Assembly (NCBI RefSeq): GCF_014196805.1
Contig: NZ_JACIEI010000002.1
Coordinates: 186,001-250,000 of the forward strand
Source: Sulfitobacter undariae
Lineage (GTDB): Bacteria; Pseudomonadota; Alphaproteobacteria; Rhodobacterales; Rhodobacteraceae
Direction of reading: 5' to 3'
DNA length: 64,000 nt
Within the stretch, counting starts at the first letter, position 1. Every line of letters begins with the position of its first letter. Made by a program: the position numbers and the translations under genes. The notes under the pieces were generated by a model, which was not told the DNA's origin, made no database searches, and was given only the letters and a program-made list of their open reading frames with translations. Shown here piece after piece: positions 17,126 through 25,290 of this stretch.

Positions 17126-17430
17126 CCCCGTAAATTCGACCTAGATATTGTGTCTTAGTCTCGCGCCTCCAGCATCTGCTGGGGGCGTTTTGCGTTAATG
17201 TGCATTAACAGGAACTTAATATTGCGCTGTCGCGCAGCAGATATCCCCCAAAAAACGAACTTATCCACCGCTGATTCGGGTTATCCCCAGAAAAATGCTT
17301 GCCAGACCCTATCTGTGCCGCCACCATATATTGTAGGACGCACAGGCAAACCCGCGTTCTATAGCGTAAGCACCCAAGGTTAGCGGGCGGCAATAGCCCC
17401 CAGCGCTTTGGCCCAAAATGAGGTGGCGAA
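17126..17430. other. Noncoding region with terminator, CtrA-like and DnaA-like motifs
   Basis: No gene found. It holds the ubiK terminator (17164-17187), a TTAA-N6-TTAA-N7-TTAA series (17195-17219) matching the CtrA box spacing in its second half, and two DnaA-box-like nonamers, TTATCCACC (17261) and TTATCCCCA (17281), exactly 20 bases apart. The promoter of the YbjN-like gene should also be here. Confidence 0.5.
17164..17187 (+). terminator. Terminator after ubiK
   Basis: CGCCTCCAGCA pairs with TGCTGGGGGCG around a 2-base centre, followed by TTTTGCG. Confidence 0.75.
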
Positions 17431-17931
17431 ATGGCCCTGTCCGAGCATTATCTGGAAGACGACATTCACCCGATCGACATTGTCGAAACATTGGCGGCCC
17501 ATCACGATTGGGAGTTCGACCGTATTTCGGACGAACAGATCGCGATGGAGGTCGAGGGGCAGTGGCGGACCTATTCGGTCACGTTGGCGTGGTCGGCTTT
17601 TGACGAAACCCTGCGCCTGATCTGTACTTTTGAGATGGAACCGCCAGCAGATAAACTGCCTGTGCTCTATGGCCTTCTGAACGAAGTGAATGACCAAATC
17701 TGGGCGGGCGCATTCACCTATTGGGCGGAACATCAGATGATGGTGTACCGCTATGGTCTGGTGCTGGCTGGCGGGCAGGATGCAACACCTGAACAGATCG
17801 ACACGATGATCGGCGCGGCCGTGACCAGCGCCGAGCGGTATTATCCTGCGGTGCAAATGGTGGTTTGGGGGGATAAATCTCCCAAAGATGCGATGCAAGT
17901 CGCCATTGCAGAGGCTTACGGGCGGGCGTAA
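17431..17931 (+). CDS. YbjN-domain protein
   Basis: A 166-residue protein of the YbjN family, related to type III secretion chaperone-like folds and implicated elsewhere in stress tolerance, without a defined reaction. Core segments: HDWEFDRISDEQIAMEVEGQ, LRLICTFEMEPPADKLPVLY, and AVTSAERYYPAVQMVVWG near the end. It precedes proC by 30 bases on the same strand and may share its message. Confidence 0.82.
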   Translation: MALSEHYLEDDIHPIDIVETLAAHHDWEFDRISDEQIAMEVEGQWRTYSVTLAWSAFDETLRLICTFEMEPPADKLPVLYGLLNEVNDQIWAGAFTYWAEHQMMVYRYGLVLAGGQDATPEQIDTMIGAAVTSAERYYPAVQMVVWGDKSPKDAMQVAIAEAYGRA

Positions 17932-17961
17932 CTCTGTCTCCGTCAACAATTGGGGGACGGC

Positions 17962-18777
17962 ATGGAGAATTCACGAATAGCGCAGGACGGTCTGGTTCTG
18001 CTGGGCTGCGGCAAAATGGGGTCAGCGATGCTGGCGGGCTGGCTGGCGCGCGGTTTACCAAAGACGTCGGTCTGGGTGCTGGATCCACACCCGTCCGATT
18101 GGCTGCGCAGCACAGGCGTTCATATCAATGCTGATTTGCCTGCGGCGCCTGCAATTGTACTGGTTGCAGTTAAACCACAAATGATGGCCGAAGCCCTGCC
18201 GACCCTGCGCGCAATGGGCAATGGCAAAACGCTGTTTGTCAGTATGGCTGCGGGCACGCCCATTGGATTCTTTGAACAGACGTTGGGGGCTGATACGCCG
18301 ATTGTGCGTGCGATGCCCAATACACCTGCTGCGATCTCGCAAGGGATCACCGCGATTGTCGCAAATGACCGTGCGGGTGCCCAAGGGCTGGACGAGGCCG
18401 AGTTGCTGCTGACTGCTGTGGGCGAGGTTGTACGGCTGACGGAAGAAAGCCAGATCGACGCTGTCACGGGGGTGAGCGGCTCTGGCCCTGCCTATGTTTT
18501 TCACATGATCGAAACGCTGGCCGCTGCGGGTGTTGATCAAGGTTTACCTGCCGAAATGGCGATGCAACTGGCCCGCGCAACTGTTGCGGGGGCAGGGGCG
18601 CTGTCGATGGCTGCTGCTGAAGACCCGACGCAACTGCGCATCAATGTGACCAGCCCTAATGGAACCACCCAAGCCGCTCTAGAAGTGTTGATGGACCCAC
18701 AGGACGGTTTCCCTGCCTTGATGCGCCGTGCGGTTGCAGCGGCGGCTGACCGATCAAGGGAGTTGGCGCGTGGATAA
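17962..18777 (+). CDS. proC: Pyrroline-5-carboxylate reductase
   Basis: Last step of proline synthesis: reduces P5C to proline with NAD(P)H; cytosolic, 271 residues. Rossmann loop LLGCGKMGSAMLAGW at the start, MPNTPAAISQG in the middle, and the substrate-binding GVSGSGPAYVFHMIE plus TSPNGTTQAALEV at the end are all diagnostic. ATG 17962 sits behind GGGGGA; an in-frame TTG 12 bases earlier is less likely. Its stop overlaps the csaA-like start by 8 bases. Confidence 0.96.
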   Translation: MENSRIAQDGLVLLGCGKMGSAMLAGWLARGLPKTSVWVLDPHPSDWLRSTGVHINADLPAAPAIVLVAVKPQMMAEALPTLRAMGNGKTLFVSMAAGTPIGFFEQTLGADTPIVRAMPNTPAAISQGITAIVANDRAGAQGLDEAELLLTAVGEVVRLTEESQIDAVTGVSGSGPAYVFHMIETLAAAGVDQGLPAEMAMQLARATVAGAGALSMAAAEDPTQLRINVTSPNGTTQAALEVLMDPQDGFPALMRRAVAAAADRSRELARG

Positions 18778-19108
18778 CATCTCATTTGACGACTTCATGA
18801 AGGTCGATATTCGTACAGGCCGCGTGGTCAAAGCTGAGCCATTTCCCGAAGCCCGCAATCCGGCAATCAAAATGTGGGTCGATTTTGGTGACGAAATTGG
18901 TGTGCGCAAGACGTCTGCGCAAGTGACGGTGCATTACACACCCGAAGACTTGATCGGGCGGCAGGTGATGGCGGTGGTGAATTTTCCACCCCGTCAGATT
19001 GGCAAATTTATGTCCGAAGTTTTAGTGCTGGGTGTTCCGGATGACGCGGGCGCGATTGTGCTGGTGCGCCCTGATAAAGACACCCCAAGCGGAGGGCGGA
19101 TGCATTGA
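18770..19108 (+). CDS. csaA: CsaA-like tRNA-binding domain protein
   Basis: A 112-residue single OB-fold protein. Relatives bind tRNA elbows; CsaA of Bacillus has chaperone-like, secretion-linked activity. Typical blocks: FMKVDIRTGRVVKAEPFPEA, KTSAQVTVHY and VNFPPRQIGKFMSEVLVLG. GTG 18770 is chosen because it gives the family's normal length, has GGGAG upstream and overlaps the proC stop (GTGGATAA). It ends by overlapping the TTG start of the next gene by four bases. Confidence 0.88.
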   Translation: MDNISFDDFMKVDIRTGRVVKAEPFPEARNPAIKMWVDFGDEIGVRKTSAQVTVHYTPEDLIGRQVMAVVNFPPRQIGKFMSEVLVLGVPDDAGAIVLVRPDKDTPSGGRMH

Positions 19109-20055
19109 AAAAAGTACTAATCGCACGCGTATTGCCAGAGGGTGTTTATCCTGCGCTAGACGGGCTGGAGGTTGTTCGGCGTGACCGCACAACGCCGCTG
19201 GATGACGATGAGATGCGCGCCGCCCTGCGCGATTTTGACGGGGTGCTGTGTACCTTGGGGGATCAATTCTCGGCTGAGGTGTTTGCCGATGTCCCACAGC
19301 CACGGTGCAAGGTTCTGGCGAATTTCGGTGTGGGTTTTAACCACATTGACGTCAGGGCGGCGCAGGCGGTGGGGGTCATGGTGACAAACACGCCGGGGGC
19401 CGTGACAGACGCCACAGCGGATACTGCGATGACCCTGATGTTGATGAGTGCGCGACGCGCCGGCGAGGCAGAGCGCTTGGTCCGCTCGGGCGCGTGGGAA
19501 GGGTGGCATCCGACACAAATGCTGGGCATGCACCTGACAGGCAAGACCGTCGGGATCGCAGGGATGGGACGCATCGGCCAAGCCATCGCAAGGCGTTGTC
19601 ATTTCGGATTTGAGATGCCAGTTCGCTATTTTGGCCGTGCGCCAAAAGAGCTGGATTTCGAGGCGGTATATCACAGCGACCTGCAAGAGATGGCTGCATG
19701 TGTGGATGTTCTGGTCACTGCTGTGCCCAGCAATCCGCAGACCCATCACTTGATCAATGCAGATGTGCTTGCAGCCATGCAGCCGCACGCACGTCTGATC
19801 AATATCGCACGCGGTGATGTGGTGGAGGAAGCGGCGCTGATAGACGCGCTTCAACGGGGTGTGATCGGGGGGGCAGGCTTGGACGTCTATGAGTTTGAAC
19901 CGCTGGTGCCGCAAGCGCTGCGCGATCTGGATAACGTTGTGCTATTGCCGCATTTAGGTACGTCCACGATGGAAGTCCGTGTGGATATGGGGCTGATGGC
20001 GGTTGCTAATCTGCAAGCGTTTTTGCGGGGGGATACGCCGCCAAATCCGGTTTAG
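19105..20055 (+). CDS. D-2-hydroxyacid dehydrogenase (glyoxylate/hydroxypyruvate reductase-like)
   Basis: A 316-residue NAD(P)-dependent enzyme reducing 2-oxo acids such as glyoxylate or hydroxypyruvate. Cofactor loop GIAGMGRIGQAIARR at ~150, catalytic Arg in NIARGDVVEEAAL, Glu in the GLDVYEFEP region and His in LLPHLGTSTMEVR. The start is TTG, overlapping the preceding stop (TTGA) with GGAGGG upstream. Last gene of a proC-csaA-dehydrogenase run; its 3' end overlaps convergent tdk by four bases. Confidence 0.9.
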   Translation: MKKVLIARVLPEGVYPALDGLEVVRRDRTTPLDDDEMRAALRDFDGVLCTLGDQFSAEVFADVPQPRCKVLANFGVGFNHIDVRAAQAVGVMVTNTPGAVTDATADTAMTLMLMSARRAGEAERLVRSGAWEGWHPTQMLGMHLTGKTVGIAGMGRIGQAIARRCHFGFEMPVRYFGRAPKELDFEAVYHSDLQEMAACVDVLVTAVPSNPQTHHLINADVLAAMQPHARLINIARGDVVEEAALIDALQRGVIGGAGLDVYEFEPLVPQALRDLDNVVLLPHLGTSTMEVRVDMGLMAVANLQAFLRGDTPPNPV

Positions 20056-20633
20056 CTTTCGCCCATCGCAGCGCGCCAATGGCGGCGGCATAGTGAAACG
20101 TAGCTTTCATTGCCGCCGATTTGCACTTGTGCGCCTTCGCGGGCGACTGTGCCGCTTGCGTCTTGGCGCACTACCATTGTTGCTTTTTTGCCGCAGTGAC
20201 AAATTGTCCTGATCTCTCGCATCTCGTCTGATAGCGCAAGCAGAGCAGCCGACCCAGGGAATAGCTGCCCACGGAAATCAACGCGTAAACCATAGCACAT
20301 GACGGGCACGCCAAGGTCATCAACCGCCTGTGCCAGATCCCAGACCTGCGCATCGCTGAGAAAATGGGCCTCGTCGATAAAAATACAGGCGCATGGACCG
20401 CTTTCAAGGCGTTTCGTTATCTTTTCATAGAGGTTTTCGTCACTATGGTAGGTGTCAGCGTCTTGTCCGATGCCAATTCTCGACGCAATCCGGCCTTCGC
20501 CAGCGCGATTGTCCAGTTGCGCTGTCATCAGATAGGGCACCATGCCGCGTTCGCGGTAATTATGCGCTGCTTGGAGAAGCACCGTGGATTTACCGGCGTT
20601 CATTGTGGAGTAATTGAAGTAAAGCTTGGCCAT
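20052..20633 (-). CDS. tdk: Thymidine kinase (type II)
   Basis: Salvage enzyme phosphorylating deoxythymidine with ATP; 193 residues, usual for the prokaryotic zinc-type enzyme. P-loop MNAGKST at 11-17, catalytic FIDEAHFLSD, and a Cys/His zinc site (ICHCGKK and SLCRRHW). Divergent from the 152-residue helix-turn-helix-like gene. Together with the cdd-deoA-deoB-upp operon it gives the cell full pyrimidine deoxynucleoside salvage. Confidence 0.97.
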   Translation of the reverse strand: MAKLYFNYSTMNAGKSTVLLQAAHNYRERGMVPYLMTAQLDNRAGEGRIASRIGIGQDADTYHSDENLYEKITKRLESGPCACIFIDEAHFLSDAQVWDLAQAVDDLGVPVMCYGLRVDFRGQLFPGSAALLALSDEMREIRTICHCGKKATMVVRQDASGTVAREGAQVQIGGNESYVSLCRRHWRAAMGES

Positions 20634-20774
20634 ATCGGTCTTTACCTGTCTCTCATGCCTTTGCGCAAGACGGTCCGCCTTTAATTGACAAAGTCGAGGG
20701 GAGATTGCACTAGGTCGTAAAGGGAAATCGCGTTAGTTTGCCCCGAATAATTTACGAATAAAGGTGATCAAAAA

Positions 20775-21233
20775 ATGGATGCAGCTGGCAGCTATTTGAA
20801 GAAACACACAGAAGCCTTGGTGAAAGCCGTTGGCGTGGAAGCGGCCTGTGAAGTCACAGGTAAGTCCAAGGCGACGCTGGGTCGGTATTATTCAGATCAT
20901 GACGAACATGCGGACCGGTTTATGCCAATTGACGCAGTTGCGGCGCTTGAGGCGGCGGCGGGTTATCCGCATGTAACCCAAGCATTGGCAGAACTATCTG
21001 GCGCGCACATCGATTATGACGAGCGGCGCCCGAATGATCTTTCCAAAGGGGGGGTCAATTCTGACGTCATCGCTTTGAGCCAGCGTTTCGCGATGTTGAT
21101 GGGCGAATACCAGCAATCCATCGCAGATGGTGTGATCACGGTGAACGAAGCCAAGCGGCTTCTTAAAGAGACATCCATGTTGCAGCAGGTGTTAGTAGAC
21201 ATGAAATTACATCTCGAGGATGAAAGTGTCTGA
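20775..21233 (+). CDS. Uncharacterised protein, possible CII-like DNA-binding N-terminus
   Basis: 152 residues, family not recognised with certainty. The N-terminal half ([28 protein letters not shown]) reads as a helix-turn-helix reminiscent of phage CII-type regulators, followed by a helix-rich [21 protein letters not shown]. The C-terminal third looks like a coiled helix ([20 protein letters not shown]). The stop overlaps arsH by 14 bases, so the two are expressed together. A regulatory role is inference only. Confidence 0.6.
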   Translation: MDAAGSYLKKHTEALVKAVGVEAACEVTGKSKATLGRYYSDHDEHADRFMPIDAVAALEAAAGYPHVTQALAELSGAHIDYDERRPNDLSKGGVNSDVIALSQRFAMLMGEYQQSIADGVITVNEAKRLLKETSMLQQVLVDMKLHLEDESV

Positions 21234-21942
21234 TACACTTCCTGCGTTGATCGCCGAGGCACTGCCGCAGATCGACACGGATCTGTTGAAATCTCCGTCC
21301 GATGCGGGCCACAAGCCACGTATCCTCCTGCTATATGGGTCGCTTCGCGAGCAGAGCTACTCCCGCCGTGCCGCCGAAGAATCTGCCCGTATTTTGCGTT
21401 ATCTTGGCTGCGAGACAAAACTGTTTGATCCGCGTGGCTTGCCCCAACCCGATGATGCCGAGGCCGATCACCCCAAGGTTGCAGAACTGCGTGAACTGGC
21501 CGTCTGGGCCGAAGGCATGGTATGGTCCAGCCCCGAGCGGCACGGTGCCATGACGGGCATTATGAAATCACAAATTGACTGGCTTCCGTTGTCTTTACAG
21601 GGCGGTATCCGCCCGACGCAGGGAAAGACGCTTGCGATCATGCAGGTGTCTGGCGGGTCGCAGTCGTTTAACGCGGTGAACCAGATGCGGATATTGGGGC
21701 GTTGGATGCGGATGATCACCATCCCGAACCAATCCAGTATTCCAAAGGCGTGGCTGGAATTTGATGATGAGGGTCGCCTGCCAGCCGGATCGTTCTATGC
21801 GCGTGTCGTTGATGTTATGGAAGAACTGGTAAAGTTCACATGGCTGACACGGGGCCGTTCGGATTACCTTGTTGATCGGTATTCCGAACGGGTGGAAAGC
21901 GCTGAGGAAGTCCACAAACGCGTATCCCTTAAAGACATTTAA
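21220..21942 (+). CDS. arsH: ArsH-type NADPH-dependent FMN reductase
   Basis: A 240-residue flavoprotein. ArsH enzymes reduce FMN and can oxidise trivalent organoarsenicals, giving resistance. The FMN-binding loop [14 protein letters not shown], the [12 protein letters not shown] motif and [17 protein letters not shown] are characteristic. No arsR, arsB or acr3 lies nearby; the only other arsenate-type gene in the window is an ArsC/Spx-like protein in the pyrD operon. It overlaps the upstream gene by 14 bases and the convergent KAS III gene by four. Confidence 0.9.
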   Translation: MKVSDTLPALIAEALPQIDTDLLKSPSDAGHKPRILLLYGSLREQSYSRRAAEESARILRYLGCETKLFDPRGLPQPDDAEADHPKVAELRELAVWAEGMVWSSPERHGAMTGIMKSQIDWLPLSLQGGIRPTQGKTLAIMQVSGGSQSFNAVNQMRILGRWMRMITIPNQSSIPKAWLEFDDEGRLPAGSFYARVVDVMEELVKFTWLTRGRSDYLVDRYSERVESAEEVHKRVSLKDI

Positions 21943-23063
21943 CCGTGTTTTTCTACAATCACCGAGCCAACTGAATAGCCCGCCCCAAACGAACAGATCA
22001 GGCCAGTTTCCCCATCTTTGAAGTCGTCAGAGTATTGCGAGAAGGCGATGATTGATCCGGCAGAAGACGTATTGGCGTAGTCTTGCAGGATGTTTGGCTG
22101 CTCGCCTTGCTCCGGTGTGCGGCCTAGGACTTTCTTGCCAATGAAATCATTCATGGATTTATTCGCCTGATGTAGCCAGATGCGCTTGAGATCAGAGGCT
22201 TGGGTGCCCTGCGCGGCCATGTGGTTGGCGATGTGCTCGGACACCATTGGCAGGACTTCTTTGAACACTTTGCGGCCGTTTTGCATGAACTGCATGTCGC
22301 GGCGGTCGGCCACGCCGTCTGGGCGCGAGCGGCGCAGAAAGCCGTTGTTGTTGCGGATATTGTTTGAAAAATCGGTCGCGCAACGTGTTGATTTAATTTC
22401 GAAATAGGGTCCAGCAGCATCTTCGCTGCGTTCGATCAGGGTGGCGGTTGCGACATCGCCAAAGATAAAGTGGCAATCGCGATCACGCCATTCTAAATGC
22501 GCAGAACATATTTCAGGGTTCACAACCAAAGCACTGCGGATGGAGCCAGAGCGGATCATATCAGCGGCAGCTTGAATCCCGAAGGTAGCGGAGGAGCAGG
22601 CGACGTTCATATCGAAGGCGAAGCCGTTGATTTCTAACAGGTTCTGTATCTCAATCGCAACGGCAGGGTAGGCGCGTTCGAGGTTGGAGGCGGCGCAGAT
22701 CACGGCGTCTACGTCAGCGGCGGTTTTGCCTGCTTGTGCCAAGGCCTTATTGGCCGCATCGAGGGCCATTTCGGCCATGATGGACGGTTCTTCATCGCTG
22801 CGCTGGCGCAGTAACGGGTGCATCACTTGCGGGTCAAGAATGCCTTCTTTGTCCATGACATAGCGTTGGTTTATGCCTGACGCCTTGAAGATGAATTCTT
22901 CGGAGGAATAGTCTTTGGCGGGCAAGTCGCCAGCGGCGATCTGGGCTGCGTTTTCTGCATTATAGATGTCAACGTAAGCGTTGAACGACGCGACAAGTTC
23001 GGCATTGGTGATGACCTGAGAGGGCGTGAAAACGCCTGTGCCTGTTATCGCGGGTGTGTACAT
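21939..23063 (-). CDS. Beta-ketoacyl-ACP synthase III-like enzyme
   Basis: A 374-residue thiolase-fold enzyme of the FabH-like group that condenses acyl-CoA with malonyl-ACP. The triad is intact: Cys156 in [10 protein letters not shown], His298 in WLHQANKSM, Asn331 in YANTSSAGS. It is longer than FabH (~320), with an insertion around residues 30-60, as in accessory KAS III-like proteins. Start [10 protein letters not shown] has GAGGA upstream. It stands alone, without fab or acp neighbours, so it may make or recycle a specific acyl chain rather than serve bulk fatty acid synthesis. Confidence 0.85.
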   Translation of the reverse strand: MYTPAITGTGVFTPSQVITNAELVASFNAYVDIYNAENAAQIAAGDLPAKDYSSEEFIFKASGINQRYVMDKEGILDPQVMHPLLRQRSDEEPSIMAEMALDAANKALAQAGKTAADVDAVICAASNLERAYPAVAIEIQNLLEINGFAFDMNVACSSATFGIQAAADMIRSGSIRSALVVNPEICSAHLEWRDRDCHFIFGDVATATLIERSEDAAGPYFEIKSTRCATDFSNNIRNNNGFLRRSRPDGVADRRDMQFMQNGRKVFKEVLPMVSEHIANHMAAQGTQASDLKRIWLHQANKSMNDFIGKKVLGRTPEQGEQPNILQDYANTSSAGSIIAFSQYSDDFKDGETGLICSFGAGYSVGSVIVEKHG

Positions 23064-23145
23064 CTGGTTTTCCTCTTTAATCGCAGTCATTTAGCGGCTT
23101 TTATGCCTGTGGGTAACGCGGTGTCAGGGAAAATGTCACATTCTG

Positions 23146-23171
23146 TGCACCGCGCGTACACCAGCGGTGCA
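23146..23171. promoter_or_regulatory. Inverted repeat between divergent genes
   Basis: TGCACCGC and GCGGTGCA (8-bp arms) flank a 10-base spacer in the gap between the KAS III gene and the BrnA-like gene. It could be an operator or a hairpin in either leader. Confidence 0.35.
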
Positions 23172-23239
23172 TACGCATTGTTCGGATATTGTTAAAGAAA
23201 TTTGTCGACGCTGCCCATGGTAAATCTGAAAGGACACCC

Positions 23240-23683
23240 ATGAGACCCGCAGGCAAGATACAGCGTGAACACCAAAACTATTTTGTTGATCTGATGAAAC
23301 AGATCGAATGGGACCTACATCAAGAGATGTTGAACGAGGGCCGCGTGCCAGACGCGTGGCACGAGATTGCCCGCAGCAAGATGCGGCAGGGCAAGACGCG
23401 GATCACCCTGCGGCTGGAAGACGATGTGGTGAAGTTCTTCCGTAAGATGGGGCCAAGGTATCAGCAGCGGATGAACGATGTGTTGTCGGCGTGGATGCAC
23501 GGGCGGCTGGCGGGGCTGATCAAGGGGCCAGATGCCAGCGATGTTGATCTGGAGCTGATGCGCGTGGAATGGCGCACACGGTTGGGCGATGGGGAACTGA
23601 GCGCGCGAAATTTGGTGCGCGGCAAGGCTGGGCGCATATTTGATGTGGAGGGGATGCGGTATTTGGAGGAGGGGGAGGGGTGA
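23240..23683 (+). CDS. BrnA-type antitoxin-domain protein without a BrnT partner
   Basis: A 147-residue protein. Residues ~53-90 (TRITLRLEDDVVKFFRKMGP then YQQRMNDVLSAWM) match the BrnA antitoxin/ribbon-helix-helix block that normally neutralises the RNase BrnT. The protein is longer than a standard BrnA, with an N-terminal charged helical part and a C-terminal ~50-residue tail. No brnT-like frame is found upstream or downstream. ATG 23240 follows AGGACACCC. It may be a solitary DNA-binding protein or a remnant. Confidence 0.7.
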   Translation: MRPAGKIQREHQNYFVDLMKQIEWDLHQEMLNEGRVPDAWHEIARSKMRQGKTRITLRLEDDVVKFFRKMGPRYQQRMNDVLSAWMHGRLAGLIKGPDASDVDLELMRVEWRTRLGDGELSARNLVRGKAGRIFDVEGMRYLEEGEG

Positions 23684-23748
23684 TGGGGGCGTCTGCTATG
23701 CGGGACGAAGCCGACCTTCACTGCAGAAGCCCGAATGTCGGCTTTCAG

Positions 23749-23778
23749 GAGACCGCTCCATAAAGGGTGGTTTTTGGA
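23749..23778 (-). repeat. Dispersed repeat family 2, copy 1
   Basis: On the minus strand a 30-base core, beginning TCCAAAAACCAC and ending GGAGCGGTCTC, matches the copy at 31521-31550 at 25 of 30 positions. It lies in the gap after the BrnA-like gene, beside a palindrome-rich stretch (23701-23747). Confidence 0.55.
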
Positions 23779-23828
23779 GACCCGCGCCGGTGCTGATAAC
23801 GGTAGCCCAAAGCTGTCTTAGCGTTCGG

Positions 23829-23870
23829 TTGACATTGGCGATTTGACGTATTAGTTATCATGATAACTAA
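23829..23870 (+). promoter_or_regulatory. Promoter with overlapping 20-bp palindromic operator
   Basis: TTGACA at 23829-23834 and TAGTTA at 23852-23857 (17-base spacing) form a plausible sigma-70 promoter. A perfect 20-bp palindrome, TTAGTTATCATGATAACTAA at 23851-23870, covers the -10 and ends just before the AGGAG of the monooxygenase gene. The operon encodes its own MarR protein, the likely ligand. Confidence 0.7.
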
Positions 23871-23883
23871 AGGAGACCGCCTG

Positions 23884-24177
23884 ATGTCAAACGCACTAAT
23901 CATTTTTGCCGAAATCACACCGAAGCCAGAACATTTCAAGGATGCCCAACAAGCGATCATCGGGATTCTGGCCCAAACCCGCGCTGAAAGCGGCTGCTAT
24001 TCGTTCAAGCTGTTCGAGGCACCGGATCAGGATAAGCTGTATCTTTTCGAGGAGTGGCAGGATCAGGATGCGCTCGATCAGCATCTTGCCCAGCCCTACA
24101 CAGTTGCGGTTTTTAAATCTTATGAGGGTTGGCTGGCCGAACCACCCCGTATCCTGCCTTTGCGTGGTCTAACCTAA
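23884..24177 (+). CDS. ABM-domain quinol monooxygenase
   Basis: A 97-residue dimeric alpha+beta-barrel protein of the antibiotic biosynthesis monooxygenase family, which includes YgiN-type quinol monooxygenases. Segments ESGCYSFKLFEAPD, LYLFEEWQDQDALDQHL and YTVAVFKSYEGWL are typical. ATG 23884 has AAAGGAG upstream. First gene of a three-gene operon with a MarR regulator and a small membrane protein, which suggests a response to quinones or aromatic compounds. Confidence 0.85.
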   Translation: MSNALIIFAEITPKPEHFKDAQQAIIGILAQTRAESGCYSFKLFEAPDQDKLYLFEEWQDQDALDQHLAQPYTVAVFKSYEGWLAEPPRILPLRGLT

Positions 24178-24181
24178 CAGC

Positions 24182-24622
24182 ATGTTCTTTCTTCGGGAAT
24201 TACCGACGCGGATGATGATCGACGGCTACGTTTCGGCGACTGGTGTAGGTGATGTGGATGCCGTTGCACAAGCACTCTCGATGATGCGGGAGGCGAGCCA
24301 GCTGGAGCGCCTATTAGATGCTTACTTTAACAGCCATAGCCTTTCACAGTTGAAATTCCATATCCTCATCGTGATAGACCGCGAGCCGGACACGGACAGT
24401 CTTCGTCAAAGCGAAATCAATCAACGCTTGGATATTTCGAAGCCGGTCCTGCACCGGACCGTGGCCTCGCTGTTGAAAGACGGATTGCTCGTGCGCCGTG
24501 ACGATCCCGAAGATTCTCGCGCTCACCGTCTAGCCCTAACCGACGCAAGCAAGACAGTGCTTGCGTCGATCCTGCCCGGCTATTTTGAAACCATTTCTGA
24601 TTTTATGGAAAAACAGCCATGA
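24182..24622 (+). CDS. MarR-family transcriptional regulator
   Basis: A 146-residue winged-helix regulator. The DNA-binding part includes SEINQRLDISKPVLHRTVAS and the wing VRRDDPEDSRAHRLALTD, a classic MarR wing. It begins 4 bases after the monooxygenase stop and overlaps the next gene by ATGA. No clear Shine-Dalgarno precedes ATG 24182, so translation may depend on the upstream gene. Autoregulation through the palindrome at 23851 is inferred. Confidence 0.87.
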   Translation: MFFLRELPTRMMIDGYVSATGVGDVDAVAQALSMMREASQLERLLDAYFNSHSLSQLKFHILIVIDREPDTDSLRQSEINQRLDISKPVLHRTVASLLKDGLLVRRDDPEDSRAHRLALTDASKTVLASILPGYFETISDFMEKQP

Positions 24623-24828
24623 AGCGACTTCTGACGGCCTTCTTCGTGTGGATTGCCGTCTATGTCGCTGTCACTGCCACCTTAGTGGGATTCCAGCGGG
24701 CAGGCTTGGATATGCCGCTACCAGTGCAGACATTCCTGCTCACAGCCGTTCTGGTGCCGACGATGATATTTATCCTTGGGCCACTCGCAGCAACACTTGC
24801 ACAAACTGTAATACGAAAGCTTGGTTAG
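24619..24828 (+). CDS. Small two-helix membrane protein (DUF2798-like)
   Basis: 69 residues with two hydrophobic helices (LLTAFFVWIAVYVAVTATLV and FLLTAVLVPTMIFILGPLAA). It overlaps the MarR stop by four bases. The shape resembles DUF2798 proteins, but the match is not certain. Probably an inner-membrane partner of the MarR-controlled operon. Confidence 0.7.
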   Translation: MKRLLTAFFVWIAVYVAVTATLVGFQRAGLDMPLPVQTFLLTAVLVPTMIFILGPLAATLAQTVIRKLG

Positions 24829-24857
24829 GCAGTTCGTCAAACCCCTCGCGGATATTC

Positions 24858-24876
24858 CCAAAACCCTCGTTTTTGG
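24858..24876. terminator. Hairpin between convergent genes
   Basis: CCAAAA and TTTTTGG arms around CCCTCG, 30 bases past the small membrane protein stop and 20 before the convergent gene's stop. It resembles the CCAAAAA...TTTTTGG hairpins of the nearby dispersed repeats. Confidence 0.45.
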
Positions 24877-24895
24877 AGGAGGAAGCCGCCAAGCC

Positions 24896-25219
24896 TTATT
24901 TCCAATCTTCGCCCGCAGGAACGTCAGTGGAAAAATGCTCTCCATCAAACTCATCAATGCTTGAAATGGCTTGATATATTTTGTCCTCATTAATGTTGTC
25001 GCGGTGAAGCATTTGCGTGAAGTAGCGCTGCATTAGATCTTGCCGACCAGAGTCATCCGTTTCACGCCAGCTCAGGTCGCACGCGCCAACAGACATCGGG
25101 TGTGCTTTCAGTTCATCGGCTTCGGGGATCGTTGTAATTGATACAGTGCCGGCAAAGGGCATTTCTTGGAACGGCTCTCGGTTGGGTGTCCACAAAATCA
25201 ACGCATCCAATGCACGCAT
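24896..25219 (-). CDS. Uncharacterised 107-residue protein
   Basis: Family not recognised. Acidic and soluble (PEADELKAHPMSVGACDLSW, SSIDEFDGEHFSTDVPAGED), with no signal or membrane segment. AGGAG lies 6-7 bases before ATG 25219, supporting translation. It sits between repeat-rich gaps and points toward the MarR operon. It reads like an accessory, perhaps recently acquired, gene. Confidence 0.6.
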   Translation of the reverse strand: MRALDALILWTPNREPFQEMPFAGTVSITTIPEADELKAHPMSVGACDLSWRETDDSGRQDLMQRYFTQMLHRDNINEDKIYQAISSIDEFDGEHFSTDVPAGEDWK

Positions 25220-25290
25220 AACTATTCTCCTAAAGGCTTTTTAACTGTTCATATCTGAGAGAGCCATGCTAAGCTAGATTCCAAAAACGC

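Noticed and set aside
17195..17289. Calling this the chromosome origin
   Set aside because: Motifs are few and not AT-rich around them, and no dnaA, parAB or hemE neighbourhood; reported only as a motif cluster.
21220..21942. An ars resistance operon
   Set aside because: No arsR, arsB, acr3 or arsM near arsH, and the ArsC-like gene is 39 kb away in the pyrD operon.
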